Assembly: GCA_015956445.1 (NCBI GenBank)
Contig: WIUZ02000006.1
Coordinates: 1-64,000, forward strand
Direction of reading: 5' to 3'
Length of the DNA: 64,000 bases
Source of the DNA: Thelephora terrestris
Lineage: Eukaryota > Basidiomycota > Agaricomycetes > Thelephorales > Thelephoraceae
Every line of letters starts with the position of its first letter. Positions within the stretch are counted from its first letter, which is position 1. The position numbers were made by a program, and so were the translations under genes. Positions 34,916-46,694 of this stretch are shown here, piece after piece. The notes beneath the pieces are model-generated. The model searched no databases, was not told the origin of the DNA, and worked only from the letters and a program-made list of their open reading frames with translations.

Positions 34916-37864
34916 TCACCGCCGACGCTCGCTGATTCCAAGCCCCTTGTTGTCTCGCTTACTGGCTTGTTCCCTGTGATCACAATTGAACCTTTCATCT
35001 TCCATTGATACGCATGGCTGTGAACGCGGAACAAACAAGCACAGGTTCGTGTCTGTACAGCGAGCCGGCGTACGGAGAGGAATATGACTGCACAGTCGTG
35101 AAGTGTAACATAAAAACTACGACTGTCGCCAACGAGAACGAGGGTCACCCGTCGCGAGTGTTCCCTCCCTCTACCATCTATGCCAATCGGAACTTTTCGT
35201 CCACGAAAATCTGGGTGCCTTCCCGTTAAGGGATGTTCGACGTCCGCGGCGCCGGGAGCGTGCGATCCTTCATGTGCATTGGGTTCGTTGACCTGCGTTT
35301 CTGGCCTCCTTGCCAGCTCGGCCATGGGGCGATTCGAAAGCAATGTCGATCTTCCCGGTCGTGGCATGGTGAGTCTTAAACGGAAACCAGTGCAATGTAT
35401 CAGGATGCCAATCAGCGTGGGAAGGAAGACGAGGGAACACGCTCACCGCTCACAAGTTCGCGATCAACGAGTTGAGCCCAAGGACCGATGCGGAGAGGGT
35501 TGAGATATCGTCGTGGCGTAGCAGGAAAGCCTGTCGCATACCAGACTTGGGATCCTGTTTGTAGTATCACTGTCTCAGGCGTTGTCGTCGCGAGCGAGTG
35601 GAATGTACCTGGAATACGAGAGCTGGGGTTATGTATAGATCACCGACGTCGTCCTGTAAGGCTGGCGACTTCCCACAGGGCTAGGAGGAAGACAAGGGAG
35701 TCAGGTGTCATGGGGGCTATAGGAACCATTTTTGGGCAGTTGGACGTCGTTGAACCATAGGCATCCCCATTCGATGGACCTGAGGGGCACGAGCCTTGTG
35801 CCCGGAAAAGCTAGAGTGCAAGCCTGACCCCAGGCTCTGAACGCCCTTTGTGCTCGCGTCAGTAAGAAACCACTGAGTCGTTGCATGACAATAATACCGA
35901 GGAATGACGACTGCAGAGGCTCCAGCGCCCGACCCAATCCCCCTGACTGTGCTTGCCGGAGCTGGCTGGGTGGACAAGTCTCGCGGTGGATAGCAAGACC
36001 TGCGTTCGAGGAATGGAACGAGCGGGGGTGCCGACGCTTAGTACCCACTGCTCGCATGGCGCCACGGTGGGGGGAATGGAGAGAAGCGACCTTGGCTGGT
36101 GCGGCCCGCTACGTCGCCCTGGACTCGTTCTTTTGTGGCTATTGGTTGGTAAGTTGGCGCAGGTACCCTACAGTTGCGTCTGGAAGAGGTCAGAAGCGAC
36201 GACAAATAACAGCAGTACCAACCGAAGTGCATTCCCACAGTAGCGGTAGCTCTATGCAGTATGTCTGTAGTTGAGTTGAGCGGCGTGGCCTTTTGCGCGT
36301 GGGGTCTGGGAGTCTGTCGGGGGTGGGCTGAGCCAGGGGCAGTATGTGCGTATGGGAGGGGGAGAGGTAGTTTAGCGTCTACGTGAGGCCTTGCGACAGT
36401 GGCGTAAGTACAGTAAGGATCAGTAAGGATTGAATGTAGTCTTGATTGAATGGCTCGCTGATATCCCCGCAGAGGAGAGCATCCCCCCCAACAGCAGTTC
36501 ACCCCCGCATTCCCCTCCCCTGCTCTGCTCTGAATTTCAGCCTACGCAAAAGGCCCCTACTATCGACCGCACGCAGGTTGATCCCTCACGAGACGTCACC
36601 TTACCCTGGACAGGGCGAATGGCATGCAAGGCCACGAAAGCGTGTGACTACCGCTCTCAAAGACTAGTAAGGGAAAGCCGTTATTTGCAAAGCACAGAAA
36701 CCGTCTCAGAATGCACCGCTATCGGTTCATACTCCCGACGAATTATGTTACACACAGCTTCACAGTAAGTGGGAGCTAATCGCGCACGCCGGGGAATCAG
36801 AAATCAGACAGCGAGCTATTCCAAAGAAGGTCATAGGGCAACTGGTCTAGATCCTGTGAAGCAGAACTGTGGAGCTCTTTGGTGTTTCCTCTGGCTCACC
36901 TCAGCTCACCTGGTGATCGGCAACGTGTTGTGAGGTGAGTTCCAGTCGCGGACCACGTCAAGACCACGTTTCAGCGAAGGAGCAAAAGGAGTGTGCATGT
37001 TCAATAGCTTCCGCTAGGGTGAACAGGCTTTCGGCGTCTAACCGCTACAGACGGTGTTAGTGGAAGCGGAGACTCGGGGAACACCACCAAGACGTACAAG
37101 TAGGGTGGTTTTCTCGAAGATGGATCCTCGAGAGACCGTTTGAGGTTGAAATTGGGTTGAAAGAATATGGGAAATCATTTGGCAAAAAACGTGTGATGGC
37201 TGCGGAGAAGAGTATGAAATACATCCGCCAATGTCGCATGAATCTTCGAGTCTCGACGATCTCACAGAGATAGATAGTAAGGGTAAGCTCGCCTTGCGCC
37301 TCGCAACAGCCTCATGCCATACTACCACGCGTGGCCCCAGGTTGATCAAGGAGCCTGCAGCTCATTGCGTGTGGCAACAAAAAGATTCTCCCCACAACGA
37401 TTTACCCGGGCGACACCTCGTCCATTACGCGAAGTGACTCCTTGCGCTGATCCTGACTGGTGAGAAGCGAGATCCTCGACCTTAGTTCCCGGCGTGGGAA
37501 GCGAGCCACATCGTTTATCCTCCCTTGGAGGTAAGAGTGCGGAGCCGAAAAGGTCATTGATATCGTACGCACGGCTTTCATTTCCGAGGAAATTTTCGCG
37601 ATGAATGCGTCTGATTTGCCACAAAGAGGATACAGCGATGTCCGCGAGAGGGTAAAAATGAAAAACGTACCGTTAAAACGTTCGTCGTTATACAACGCAC
37701 TATCGTGGGAAACTTGGAGCCGAAGAAAGGTGTTTTTTTCGCTTCGCATCGTCGGCTGGGCTCGGGCTCTGATCAATCTGCTTTGTCGATTTACAAATTC
37801 GCATATTGAACACATCCAAGAAACCGCTACTGTGGCACTACATTATCAAGCGGCGACCAAAATC
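34916..37864. other. 3-kb stretch without a recognisable gene
   Basis: Open frames of 60-160 codons occur on both strands (for example 34882-35367 minus, 36038-36502 minus), but they lie antisense to each other, show no domain motif and could not be linked by splice sites. A small duplication CAGTAAGGAT sits near 36410-36430. The plus frame 37601-38179 is antisense to the orphan gene. The region may hold a decayed gene or a non-coding RNA; nothing can be supported. Confidence 0.4.
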
Positions 37865-38757
37865 CTATGCAGCGAGTTCCGGGGAAACAAGATCTTCGTA
37901 AAACAATTCTGGCTGCCAGGACCCCTTCGAAACGTGTATCAAGCGTGTCAAATATACCCTTTCCAAGTCCAGGCCCCCACCCATTACTTGCTGAAAGAAT
38001 CGCTACGGTCAGTGGCCGTTAAGCCAGATCCCTTTGAGAACACACTCGCCTCGACGTATTCCCGCATCCTCTTCCCGATCTCCTTCGCGAGCTTGCAACG
38101 GAATATCGGAGTCCACCCGGCAACGTGGCGTCGCGTGTTTACCTGTCATCTGTCTCAATTAAAAGAATGCAGAACTTAGTGAACGCCCCATGCCTTGGAT
38201 GTATAGAGATCATGCCCGGCGAGCTAGAGATAACGTTGGCAGGAACCCTTGTCTGAAACACCGTGGTGCCCACCTCGACCCGACAGAGAATCTTGCTGCC
38301 CTCGAAAGAAGAAATGCACTCGTCTCTGTCATCCAACCCCGTGAACTCCTCCGCTATGGCCTGAGCAACAGAGATTCCGGGGATCCCATTCATGGAGAAC
38401 GAGACGGGTTCCGCGGGTGTGAAATCACCTTGCTTTCTGACGGGGACATAGGGTACCTGTTCAAGCAATCTTCGGCGCAGAGCTGTGTGGTGTGTCACAT
38501 TCGCCTACAATGGGGATGATTAGCATATCGTCGTTGAAGAGCTCATGGCAGACCTGGTGATAATTGGGTGGGCGTGGAGAGACGTTTGCCCGAGCTAGCC
38601 TTGAAATCGACCTAGAGCGAGTGGTCGTTGCGCGTGTTGCCCTAGAATGGGTCTCTATGCGGCGGTGGTAAGGACTGAAGGAGGGCCTGCTGTCGTCGCG
38701 CCGCTGTGGACCAGTGTTCCTCACTGTATCAGGATTCATGAGAGTAGTGTCGTTCAT
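37865..38757 (-). CDS. Agaricomycete orphan-family protein, copy A
   Basis: Four exons (38757-38509, 38456-38274, 38142-38044, 37990-37865) join in phase 0 to give 218 residues. I recognise the pattern as a family of small hypothetical proteins repeated in mushroom-forming fungi but know no function. Marks are a disordered Arg/Ser-rich N terminus, SMNGIPGISVAQAIAEEF followed by TGLDDRDE, CRVE, a helix KLAKEIGKRMREYVEA, and a C-terminal strand LERVYLTRLIHVSKGSW. A second member is at 61877-62858. No signal peptide or membrane segment is seen. A TATA element lies about 45 bases upstream (38801-38812). All splice sites have GT..AG ends and the frame is fully kept, so the gene looks intact. Confidence 0.75.
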
Positions 38758-38800
38758 GTGAGTAGGGTGAGGAGGGAATAACGATAGAACATTGCCAAAC

Positions 38801-38812
38801 GAGTATATATAT
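38801..38812 (-). promoter_or_regulatory. Putative TATA box of orphan gene copy A
   Basis: TATATATA lies 45-55 bases upstream of the minus-strand ATG at 38757, a position that would give a very short leader. Confidence 0.45.
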
Positions 38813-39408
38813 GTAGGATACTAGCTTGCACCGCACCACTTCAAGTGTGAAAACTTTTGGAAGAATTCCCAGAAATTAAACAAAGTATGCCCAGCCCGAT
38901 CACTCATATAAGATTCGAGGTAAAATACATATAAATCTTAATCCATGAGACGTCGAACAGAATGAAATTCTAGACGCGACATATATGGTTCAAATCTCGT
39001 CGTTTAGTGAACTCTTTGGCTCTGATTGTAGCCTCACATGCGATCTTCGTCGAATTCATCGAACCGAGGTCTGTGCTGAAACGGCTCCGTAATCGGAGGC
39101 TAAATGCGTGGGGCAGCGAGGCTCCCCCGAGACTAGGGCGAATCCTAGCTCCCTCCAAGAACAAATTTGCACCAGGCCGAAAGGAGAAGATGTGAAGAGC
39201 GGGCTGGGTTTGGGGCTCTAGGGGGAGTTTGGCATGAGATGACCCATGCCGTGACCCAGCCTTTGAACGCCTCTTCCTCAGCTGACCCAGTGACCAGCGC
39301 GGTTCCGTTCAGCTTCTCCGTGAGGTCACACAACCAGCGCCTCGGCGAAGCCAGTGTGATTTATTTCTTGTGCGCACCGTCTCACGCCTACCAGCTATTT
39401 TAACACCA

Positions 39409-40569
39409 TCAGGCTTTCAAAAAATTAGCGTGAACTGAAAGGCCGTTCGGCGGCGTCAGTATCATGTAGTGCGGGGGTTGTAAAACACATACAGTGAACG
39501 TGATCCGCTGCAAAGGTAGAGATCTACGATGGAACAGCACCGGTTGAAATGAATATTGGTGAGTGACTCAATTGCGCCAGCAAGGATAGCTTACGAAAAA
39601 GTAGCTGTGGTCGTATCCCTCTTGCTTCCTCACCCTGACCTGCACTTCATCGTACCCGACTTCCCTCGCCTTTTTCAAAAAGTTCTCTGGTAAGAGTTGT
39701 CCGCCCTTCAAGAACTGATCTTCGCTGCCATAATCAACCAACACGTGTACCGGGTTTTCCTTGCTCTTGCACCTCCCGACCAGTTCTGTGGCATCATACC
39801 TGACCTTTCCCTCCTCAGCTCCACCCTGGAGATACCCGGTAAACGCCTTGATCCCCCATGGAGATATACTGGGGTTGGAAGCGGGGGCGAAGGCCGAGAC
39901 GGATCTATATTGTTTCGGCTGCGTATTATCTCCGACACCTAGAAGGGATGCCAGGTAGATCGTCAAGGCGCCGTGGCCTCCCATCGAATGGCCGAAGATA
40001 CTCTGTCTGGTCCAGTCAATCGGGATGCCGAGTTCGTCAGAAGCAATAACTTGTGGCAGCTCTTTCGTGACGTGAGTAAGCATGTTGTAATGCGTCGCAT
40101 AGGCTGGGATTGTCGCGTTGAGGTAGAAGCCAGCCCCTACACCGAAGTCCCAATCTTTATCTTCGCCTTCGACGCCCGCACCGCGAGGTGAGGTGTCCGG
40201 GAAGAGGAGCGCTATTCCTTCTTTCGCAGCTGGGCCGATGAAATTGCCCTTTTGAGCACTGGTGATTGAGCGGGTCAGCGTTGAGCTTTTGGTCAGGGGT
40301 TGGGTGAGAATGATATGCACACCCGGTGTCTTCGGTGCAGGTGAGACCAGCCAGATAGATCAGTACTGGAACTTTATGTGTCGAAGATGCGTTGGCAGGG
40401 ATGAAGAGATTGAATTGTGCCATCAAGCCACCCAGCGCTGCACTCTGAGATCGGAATCAAGGTGTTGTAATATCAGGAGTATGTTGGTGATAAAAAAACG
40501 CACCTTGAACCTATACTTCGTGAGTACACCGTCGTACACCCTATTCATAGATACTCTTTCCAATGCCAT
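39409..40569 (-). CDS. S-formylglutathione hydrolase (esterase D)
   Basis: Five exons (40569-40504, 40444-40323, 40258-39595, 39523-39493, 39434-39409) sum to 303 codons. Start at MALERVSMNRV, the usual fungal start; an ATG at 40677 is in frame but adds non-conserved sequence. Motifs: YLAGLTCTEDTG, FPDTSPRG, the nucleophile elbow GHSMGGHGAL (Ser), an acid in VLVDYGSEDQF and the catalytic His in EGYDHSYFF. The last two exons, only 31 and 26 bases, supply ISTFAADHVHFHANFLKA, matching the family C terminus. The enzyme hydrolyses S-formylglutathione to formate and glutathione in formaldehyde detoxification, in the cytosol. Confidence 0.93.
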
Positions 40570-40866
40570 CGACAAACGCTGAAGCTGAAGTTTTGGCCGA
40601 TCAGAGTTGAGATAGGCCCTGAGGTGACGGTCACTTGTTAGGAATTTAAGAAGTTGACCTGTGTAAGTTGACGTCACAGAGGATCTGCTGATGGCCTAGG
40701 CAACCGGCCACTCGGAACCGGAGGTGTGACTCTAGGCTGGGGTACAAAAGGTAGCACTGGCAGTCCGACGGACTCTCCGCCCGTCGAACTCAAAGCGTAG
40801 ACTGAAAACCTAATCTACAAATCCCTCCTGCACCACGGTGCGATCTTATCACCCATAAAAATACCG
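40570..40866. promoter_or_regulatory. Divergent promoter region, formylglutathione hydrolase / APH-like kinase
   Basis: The two start codons face away from each other across 297 bases. Both genes must be driven from here. No clear TATA box is visible. The upstream in-frame extension of the hydrolase to 40677 would shorten the gap if used. Confidence 0.45.
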
Positions 40867-41993
40867 ATGACGACGGCACTCGACCTATCCCACCCTAAGC
40901 ACCTCGAGCATTACCTCTCCACAACCCCGTGGGCCGCGAAGTCCATCACGTCATTGTCCGGGGGATACACGAATTTTACCTTTCGGATTGAACTGGTGAC
41001 GCCATTCCAAGGACAGGAGAGGGTGGTCTTGAAGCATGGCAAGTCGCATATCCCGATGGCGAAGGAATTTTCCTTTTCGGTTGAACGACAGGTAATGTTT
41101 CCGTCTTACTGAGACCAGTGCGGAACCATAATTGATGGGTCGAGTAGAAGTACGAGGTGGCGGCAATGAACAAAATGCGCGAGATCCTCCCGCCTGACTC
41201 TCTTGCTCGGGTTCCGGTAATCTACCTTCACGACGAGGCTAACCACGTCATCGTTATGGAAGATGCGGGTCGGGACGCGGTCAACCTGAAGGAATTGTTG
41301 AGGCGTCCCAACCCTCCCTCAACGGCGACGGGGGCAGCGATGGGACGCGCACTTGGGGAGTTCATCGCCACGTTACACGTGTGGGGAAAGTCCGACCAGG
41401 CTCGGTCGTCCCTCGACTTTTTTGACGGTCACCCGCAGGCCAGGGGCATATCCGCATGGGCAACCTATGGCCGGCTGGTGGACACGATCGTGGGCAAGTC
41501 TGAATCGATCCCACTCATTCACGACCCACCGCTGGAGGTGAGCTCGGGGAATTTAGAGAAGATCTCAAAACTTGCGGAGGAGAGAGCAAACGAGATGCGG
41601 AATTCGAGAGAAACGATGACGATGGGAGACTTCTGGCCCGGCAACGTGCTCGTCGACGTAGACCGGGGTGCTGACGGGTCAGAGAAGCTTCGGAAGCTGC
41701 TCGTAGTGGACTGGGAGGTAGCGAGACCCGGCGTTGCAGCGTTCGACGTGGGTCAGTTCCAGGCCGAAATCGTCACGGTCCGACACTTCAATCCGATTTG
41801 TGGCCCGGCCACTGAGGCACTGGACGCGGCGTTTTTGGAGGGATACTTATCGATTGAGCCGGAGCTAGATAGACAAAGAGCAGGACAACACTTAGCGACG
41901 CATCTAGTTATATGGACAGCGAGGGTTGGCTGGGAGCCAGCAGAGAAGACGAGAGAGCTAGTGGAACGCGGATTGAAGTCGATCGTTTTGTAA
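40867..41993 (+). CDS. APH-fold small-molecule kinase
   Basis: Two exons (40867-41091 and 41148-41993) give 356 residues. It has the aminoglycoside-phosphotransferase/choline-kinase fold. The N lobe is LSGGYTNFTFRIEL with the nucleotide-binding Lys in VVLKHGK, then VIVMEDAG (hinge). The catalytic loop is METMTMGDFWPGNVLVD (D and N in GDFWPGNVL; the usual HGD His is replaced by Met-Gly-Asp). The Mg-binding Asp is in LLVVDWEVARPG. Fungal proteins with a GDFWPGN loop are related to 5-methylthioribose kinase-like and hydroxylysine kinase-like enzymes. The substrate cannot be told from sequence. It is not evidence of antibiotic resistance. Confidence 0.8.
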
Positions 41994-42016
41994 TTCCCTT
42001 GACCCACAACTACACG

Positions 42017-45000
42017 ATGTCCACAGAACTCTATCTCCCTTCTACTCTCCCTTTTCCAATAAAAATCATCAAGATCCCGCTCAAGCCACCAGCGGAGATT
42101 TCGCGCGGGGCTAATCTGCTCAGTTACTCATATATTCACTGCGACAAGCCCACCGCGGAGGAACCTGAGCCAGAGCCGGAGGTACGCTATGGCACTTGGG
42201 ACTCACCCATCGAAGGCGTGATAGACAAGTGGAACATACGTTCTGGTGATACTATCAGTGAAAAGCAGGCCAGGGGGAAACCGGTACTGCTCGTCGACGA
42301 GCCCTGCAAGCATGGAATGCAACTCGGCGGGCTATGTTGCCTATGCGGCAAGGATATGACAGAGTGAGTACTATCCTCTTCAGATTCTCATTCCAAACAT
42401 CCCCGGCACACATGCGCCACCACGTTATATTGCATCCCGGACTGAACGCGTAAACTTTCCGTTTATTATACTAGGTTCGACTATACCGGGTTCTCAGACG
42501 CCTCCCGTGCAGTGATCCAAATGACCCACTCCGCGAACGGACCCACGGTTTCGCTCGAGGAAGCACGGAGAATCGAACAGGAGACGGCGGCTCATCTATT
42601 GAAATCGCAGAAGCTCACTCTGATCGTGGACTTGGACCAGACAATCGTACACGCCACCGTCGATCCGACGGTCGGAGACTGGATCTCAGAGGGCGAGGCT
42701 TGGGAAGCCAGACAGGCAAAGCGTCGAGCGGAGGTCGAGGCCAAGGTCAAAGCTGAAGCTAAAGCCGAGGCTGATGCTAACGGAGATGTTCGCAAGAACG
42801 GTGTTCCCGCTCGTGCAGTCAATGGTGGCGGGAAGGAAGCGAACCCGTCCACGGGGTTCGAACCTGACCCTAATGACGAGGTGAACCCAAACTGGGAAGC
42901 ATTGAAGGACGTCAAGAAGTTCAGACTTGGTCCGGAAGCCTTTCTCCCCCCTACTGGGATCCGACCCTCTGGCTCAAGGAAAGGGAAGGAGAGAGCGATC
43001 GAGAATGAGGGGTGTCTTTACTATGTCAAACCGAGGCGCGTTCCTGTTGTTTTATCGCATGACTCAACTCATCCTCTTATGGTGCGTTTGTAGACCAGGG
43101 TGGAGAAAGTTCCTCGCCCACGTATCCACTAAATACGAAATGCACGTCTACACGATGGGCACCAGGGCCTACGCTGAGGAGGTCTGTGCGGCCATCGATC
43201 CGGAGGGGATCTTCTTCGGCGGAAGGATTCTGTCGCGTGACGAGAGTGGAAGTGAGTCTGTCCCATACACAAGGCTCGAGATACGGCGTACTTATATAAT
43301 AAAATGAGGTTTAACGCAGAAGAGCTTACAAAGGCTTTTTCCATGCGATACTTCCATGGTGGTAATAATTGACGACAGAGCCGACGTCTGGGAATGGTCT
43401 CCCAACCTTATCAAGGTCATACCATGTGGGTTCATAACCTATAGCGCTTGCCAATCCGTGCGCATATATTTACCCCTTTCCCCCCTTGCAGATGATTTCT
43501 TTGTCGGAATCGGAGATATCAATTCTACTTTCCTTCCTAAAGTCGACCCACTTACGCCTTCAGCACCCGCTCAGCCCCCCTCAACCCCCGCCAACCTTGA
43601 TACCCCACCTCCCCCTTCGCCTTCGCACAACCCCACCTCCCCCGCGCCTTCATCAGCATCGGAGACCTCATCCGAAGATGTCATACATGAGTCATCACCG
43701 ACGTTGGTGACGACCGATGACAACGAAGAGCTGGAAAAAAGGACGATGCTCACGAGGAACTCCATCGCGTTGGAGGCTCAGGTGGAAGGCCGGCCCCTAG
43801 CAAGGAAGCAGGAGGAGTTGGAGGAAGAGGGTCAAAACGGATCTGGCGACCCCAGCAAGCCTGATGGAGAGGGGTCAGAGGCTGGCAAAGCTAAAACAGA
43901 CGCGGACCCACAACCAACTCCACACAAGCATCCCGCAAAGGCATTGCTGAGGAACGACGATCGCGAGCTGTTACGAGTCCAATCAGTACGCCGCTTTCAT
44001 TTTTCTTTGAAGTTCGCTAATACTAATGTACTTCGTGGAATTTCAGCTGCTGGACGAAGTTCACCAAACATTCTATGATGCGTATAGTATCTCACAATCC
44101 CTGAAAGGTCCCGGATCCCCGGTTGCCAGGAAGGGGAAGAGGAGACCGAGTATTGTGGACGAGGATGCTCCACTGAGTGATGTCAAGGTCAAATACCTCG
44201 CTTCTACCTTTGCTGACTGGTAAACGGGCTGATTTCGCCTTTTTGTTCTTTTCGCGCATACAGGCGATTATTCCCAACATCAGGCAAATGACGTTTCGTG
44301 GTTGTCGGATAGTCTTCTCAAGCGTGATCCCCTTGGATGTTCCGCCTGAGAACACAGATATATGGCGAACAGCCGTCGCGTTCGGTGCGGAGTGCTACAA
44401 GGAGTTAAATTCGAGGATCACGCATGTTGTGGCGAATAAAGTCAGTTTTTCCGAGGCATCCCCCGGATCCACGGGGGACTGACGGTTCTCTCCCTTTTGT
44501 TTCACGCAGAGAGGTACAGCAAAGGTAGACCAAGCTCGGCGGCTCCAACGAACGACGAAACTGCCGATCAAGATTGTATGGTTGACATGGTTTAACGACT
44601 CTCTTGCGCTATGGAAGCGCCAAGATGAGACTCCTTATCTCCTAGATGACCCTTCCCCGCAGTCGACGACACCACCTTCAGCGGCTACGCAAGATCCTGG
44701 TTCGGGGTTTGGGTTCACGGTCAATGGAGAGAACGAAGGCAGCGAAGACCAAAAGTCCAGTGACGACGTTGACGAGGCCGAGATTGAAGGACATGCGATC
44801 TCCTCTGATCCAGAACCGGACGCAGACGATTGGGATTTTGATATCCACAATCCACCTTCGACTTCAACCGCGAGAGTTCTCGATCTTTCGAGGGCCAGGG
44901 GGAGCACGGAAGCGACGGGGACTGGAACTGCGACGCCTGTGACAGAAGCTGCGTTGCAGGAGCTTGAAGAGACGGGAGATTTAAAGATTGATATCGATTG

Positions 45001-45619
45001 GGCATTGATGAACGATGAATTTGATGCGTGGATGGAAACAGATAGCAGTGACGAAGAGGAGGGTGGTGGCGAGGGCCGTGTAAAATCAGCCCGGAGAGGA
45101 AACCCCGCTTCAAAGAATATGGAAGTGTCGGAGGACGATTGGACGGATGAAACAAACAGTATCATAAGGTGAATGCCCACCTCCATTCTGATTCCCCCTT
45201 TGCTCATGGGTCTCTTCCCCTCTAGCACACCAAAGTCCAAACGGAAGCGTCTGCGCTCTCTCACCCCTTCTGAAGCTAATCCTGCTGTTCCTTCGATCGG
45301 GGATCCATTGCTCCGCTCGCCCCTGGCCAAGCGGAAGAAACTCTCGACGGGTCGGTTTGGTGCAGGCTCCAAGCTCAGAGTGTCCCACACGATCCCCGCC
45401 CCAGACCTTACTACTTCTGCGCATAGTAGTAGGGCTGGGTCACTCGCACCCTCAGAGGATGGCGCAGGTACTGATTCGAAACCTGGTACCCCTCAAAAGG
45501 AGTGGAAAGTAAGCAACGGGGGAGACGATGGCGAAGAAGTCGACGATGATGGGAGCGAAGAGGCGTTTGATATCGATGAGGACTTCCTCGCGAGAGAGAT
45601 GGAGGAAGAGCTCGGTTAG
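42017..45619 (+). CDS. FCP1: RNA polymerase II CTD phosphatase FCP1
   Basis: About nine exons. The N terminus holds a biotinyl-lipoyl-like segment (EGVIDKWNIRSGD) and a Cys motif (CKHGMQLGGLCCLCG). The catalytic FCPH domain begins with LTLIVDLDQTIVHATVDP, which contains the DxDxT/V acyl-phosphate motif, and continues with MHVYTMGTRAYAEEVCAAID, FGGRILSRDESGS and the second Asp pair IIDDRADVW. A BRCT domain follows (MTFRGCRIVFSS, ITHVVANK, IVWLTWFNDSL). The tail is acidic and ends with a nuclear, disordered segment. FCP1 removes Ser2/Ser5 phosphates from the Rpb1 CTD. The intron after KPR appears to begin with GC at 43036; no GT donor keeps the frame. Long acidic inserts are species-specific. 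Confidence 0.93.
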
Positions 45620-46694
45620 TGATTTTCGAACGGCCCCGCTCGTTTTTCTGTCGTTCTATATCCTATTCCTATCTTCTATTCGCCGTATCGCTTTCCTGAA
45701 TTGCGCTTCGGAATCAAGTCAAGATGCTTTCTCTTCTGATTTTCTAGTAAATAACGCTTATATCGATTGACGACTAGATGTCTTTGTTTTTGTATGTACC
45801 GCACGCTCCGCCATCTCGTGTTTGCATATAGGCGTCTTCCTCTTCGCTTTGGATACAACATTTTCGTTCCTTTTCGCATTACTCTGGATAGATGTGGGGT
45901 GTTACGTTCAAATCGAAATCAAACTTGCTACACTTGGAATCTATATGTTCTGCCTAGGTTTCAGTTCGCTCAACCGGAATACGGCGCCAGTTTTTTATTT
46001 GCCTTTCCAGTCACGGTGTTGGGCATCTCGGCATCACGCACAATGCCGGGGCCGGCACATCCTTGGCCGGCCGCGGCATTAACCACAGGTCTTTGGCGAA
46101 AAGTCAAGATTCCTGCTGGAGGCCGACGTACAAACCGGCCGGTGTGGGAGAAATTTGGCGCCGCATGTTGGGGAAAGCGGTCTACGAAATTGAAAACAGG
46201 CGTGAGAGACTGTGGATCGCTAAGGTAAATCGTTATCCATGAGGTACATTCTCCGCCAAGCTTTGATCAAAATGGCCGGCACCGTACACTAGAATGGTAA
46301 ACCGCTGCCCTACTTTCAGCTTTGGAACGTGACGGGAGGTAGATCGCTTTCCCAATTTGGGGAGGAGTGGACTGGGCAAAACCTAATTTGGACAGACAAT
46401 GAATATCGGATATTCCCCTCGTGCAGGCGTCCGTTTAATCGTGTTTGATACATAGGCATGAGCGCTTGAGCCTGTCCATACCGAATGAATGGGAACTATT
46501 TGAAGAACCTGTCGACTCAGCCTGGGAGGCAGGTACAACTGTTCAAGATACCCATGGGTGCTTTTAAGATCTTGCACGGCGATGAACCCTTTGGAGCGCA
46601 CTAAATCTTTGTCAGAATCCGAGTTACAATGAAGCCCTATGTAACGTTGGCTAATGCACGTGTCAGGTTGACCTGGTCAGCCAAAGGTGTCAGA
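45620..46694. other. Intergenic, no supported gene
   Basis: The FCP1 3' region is T-rich (45640-45900). A plus-strand open frame at 45767-46228 has no motif and is broken into overlapping frames. Nothing else is supported before the end of the LYR gene. Confidence 0.5.

Noticed and set aside
37601-38179. 192-codon plus-strand frame
   Set aside because: It is antisense to three exons of orphan copy A, whose splicing and family motifs are consistent.
38975-39010. tRNA B-box-like GGTTCAAAT
   Set aside because: No A box at the right distance and no cloverleaf can be drawn by eye.
40570-40677. N-terminal extension of S-formylglutathione hydrolase from ATG 40677
   Set aside because: It would add 36 residues not seen in the family; MALERVSMNRV is the normal start.
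40867-41993. Aminoglycoside resistance gene
   Set aside because: The APH fold is shared by many eukaryotic small-molecule kinases; introns and context show an ordinary fungal gene.
44635-45390. 251-codon minus-strand frame
   Set aside because: Antisense to the acidic tail of FCP1; its Ser-rich composition is the mirror of Asp/Glu codons.
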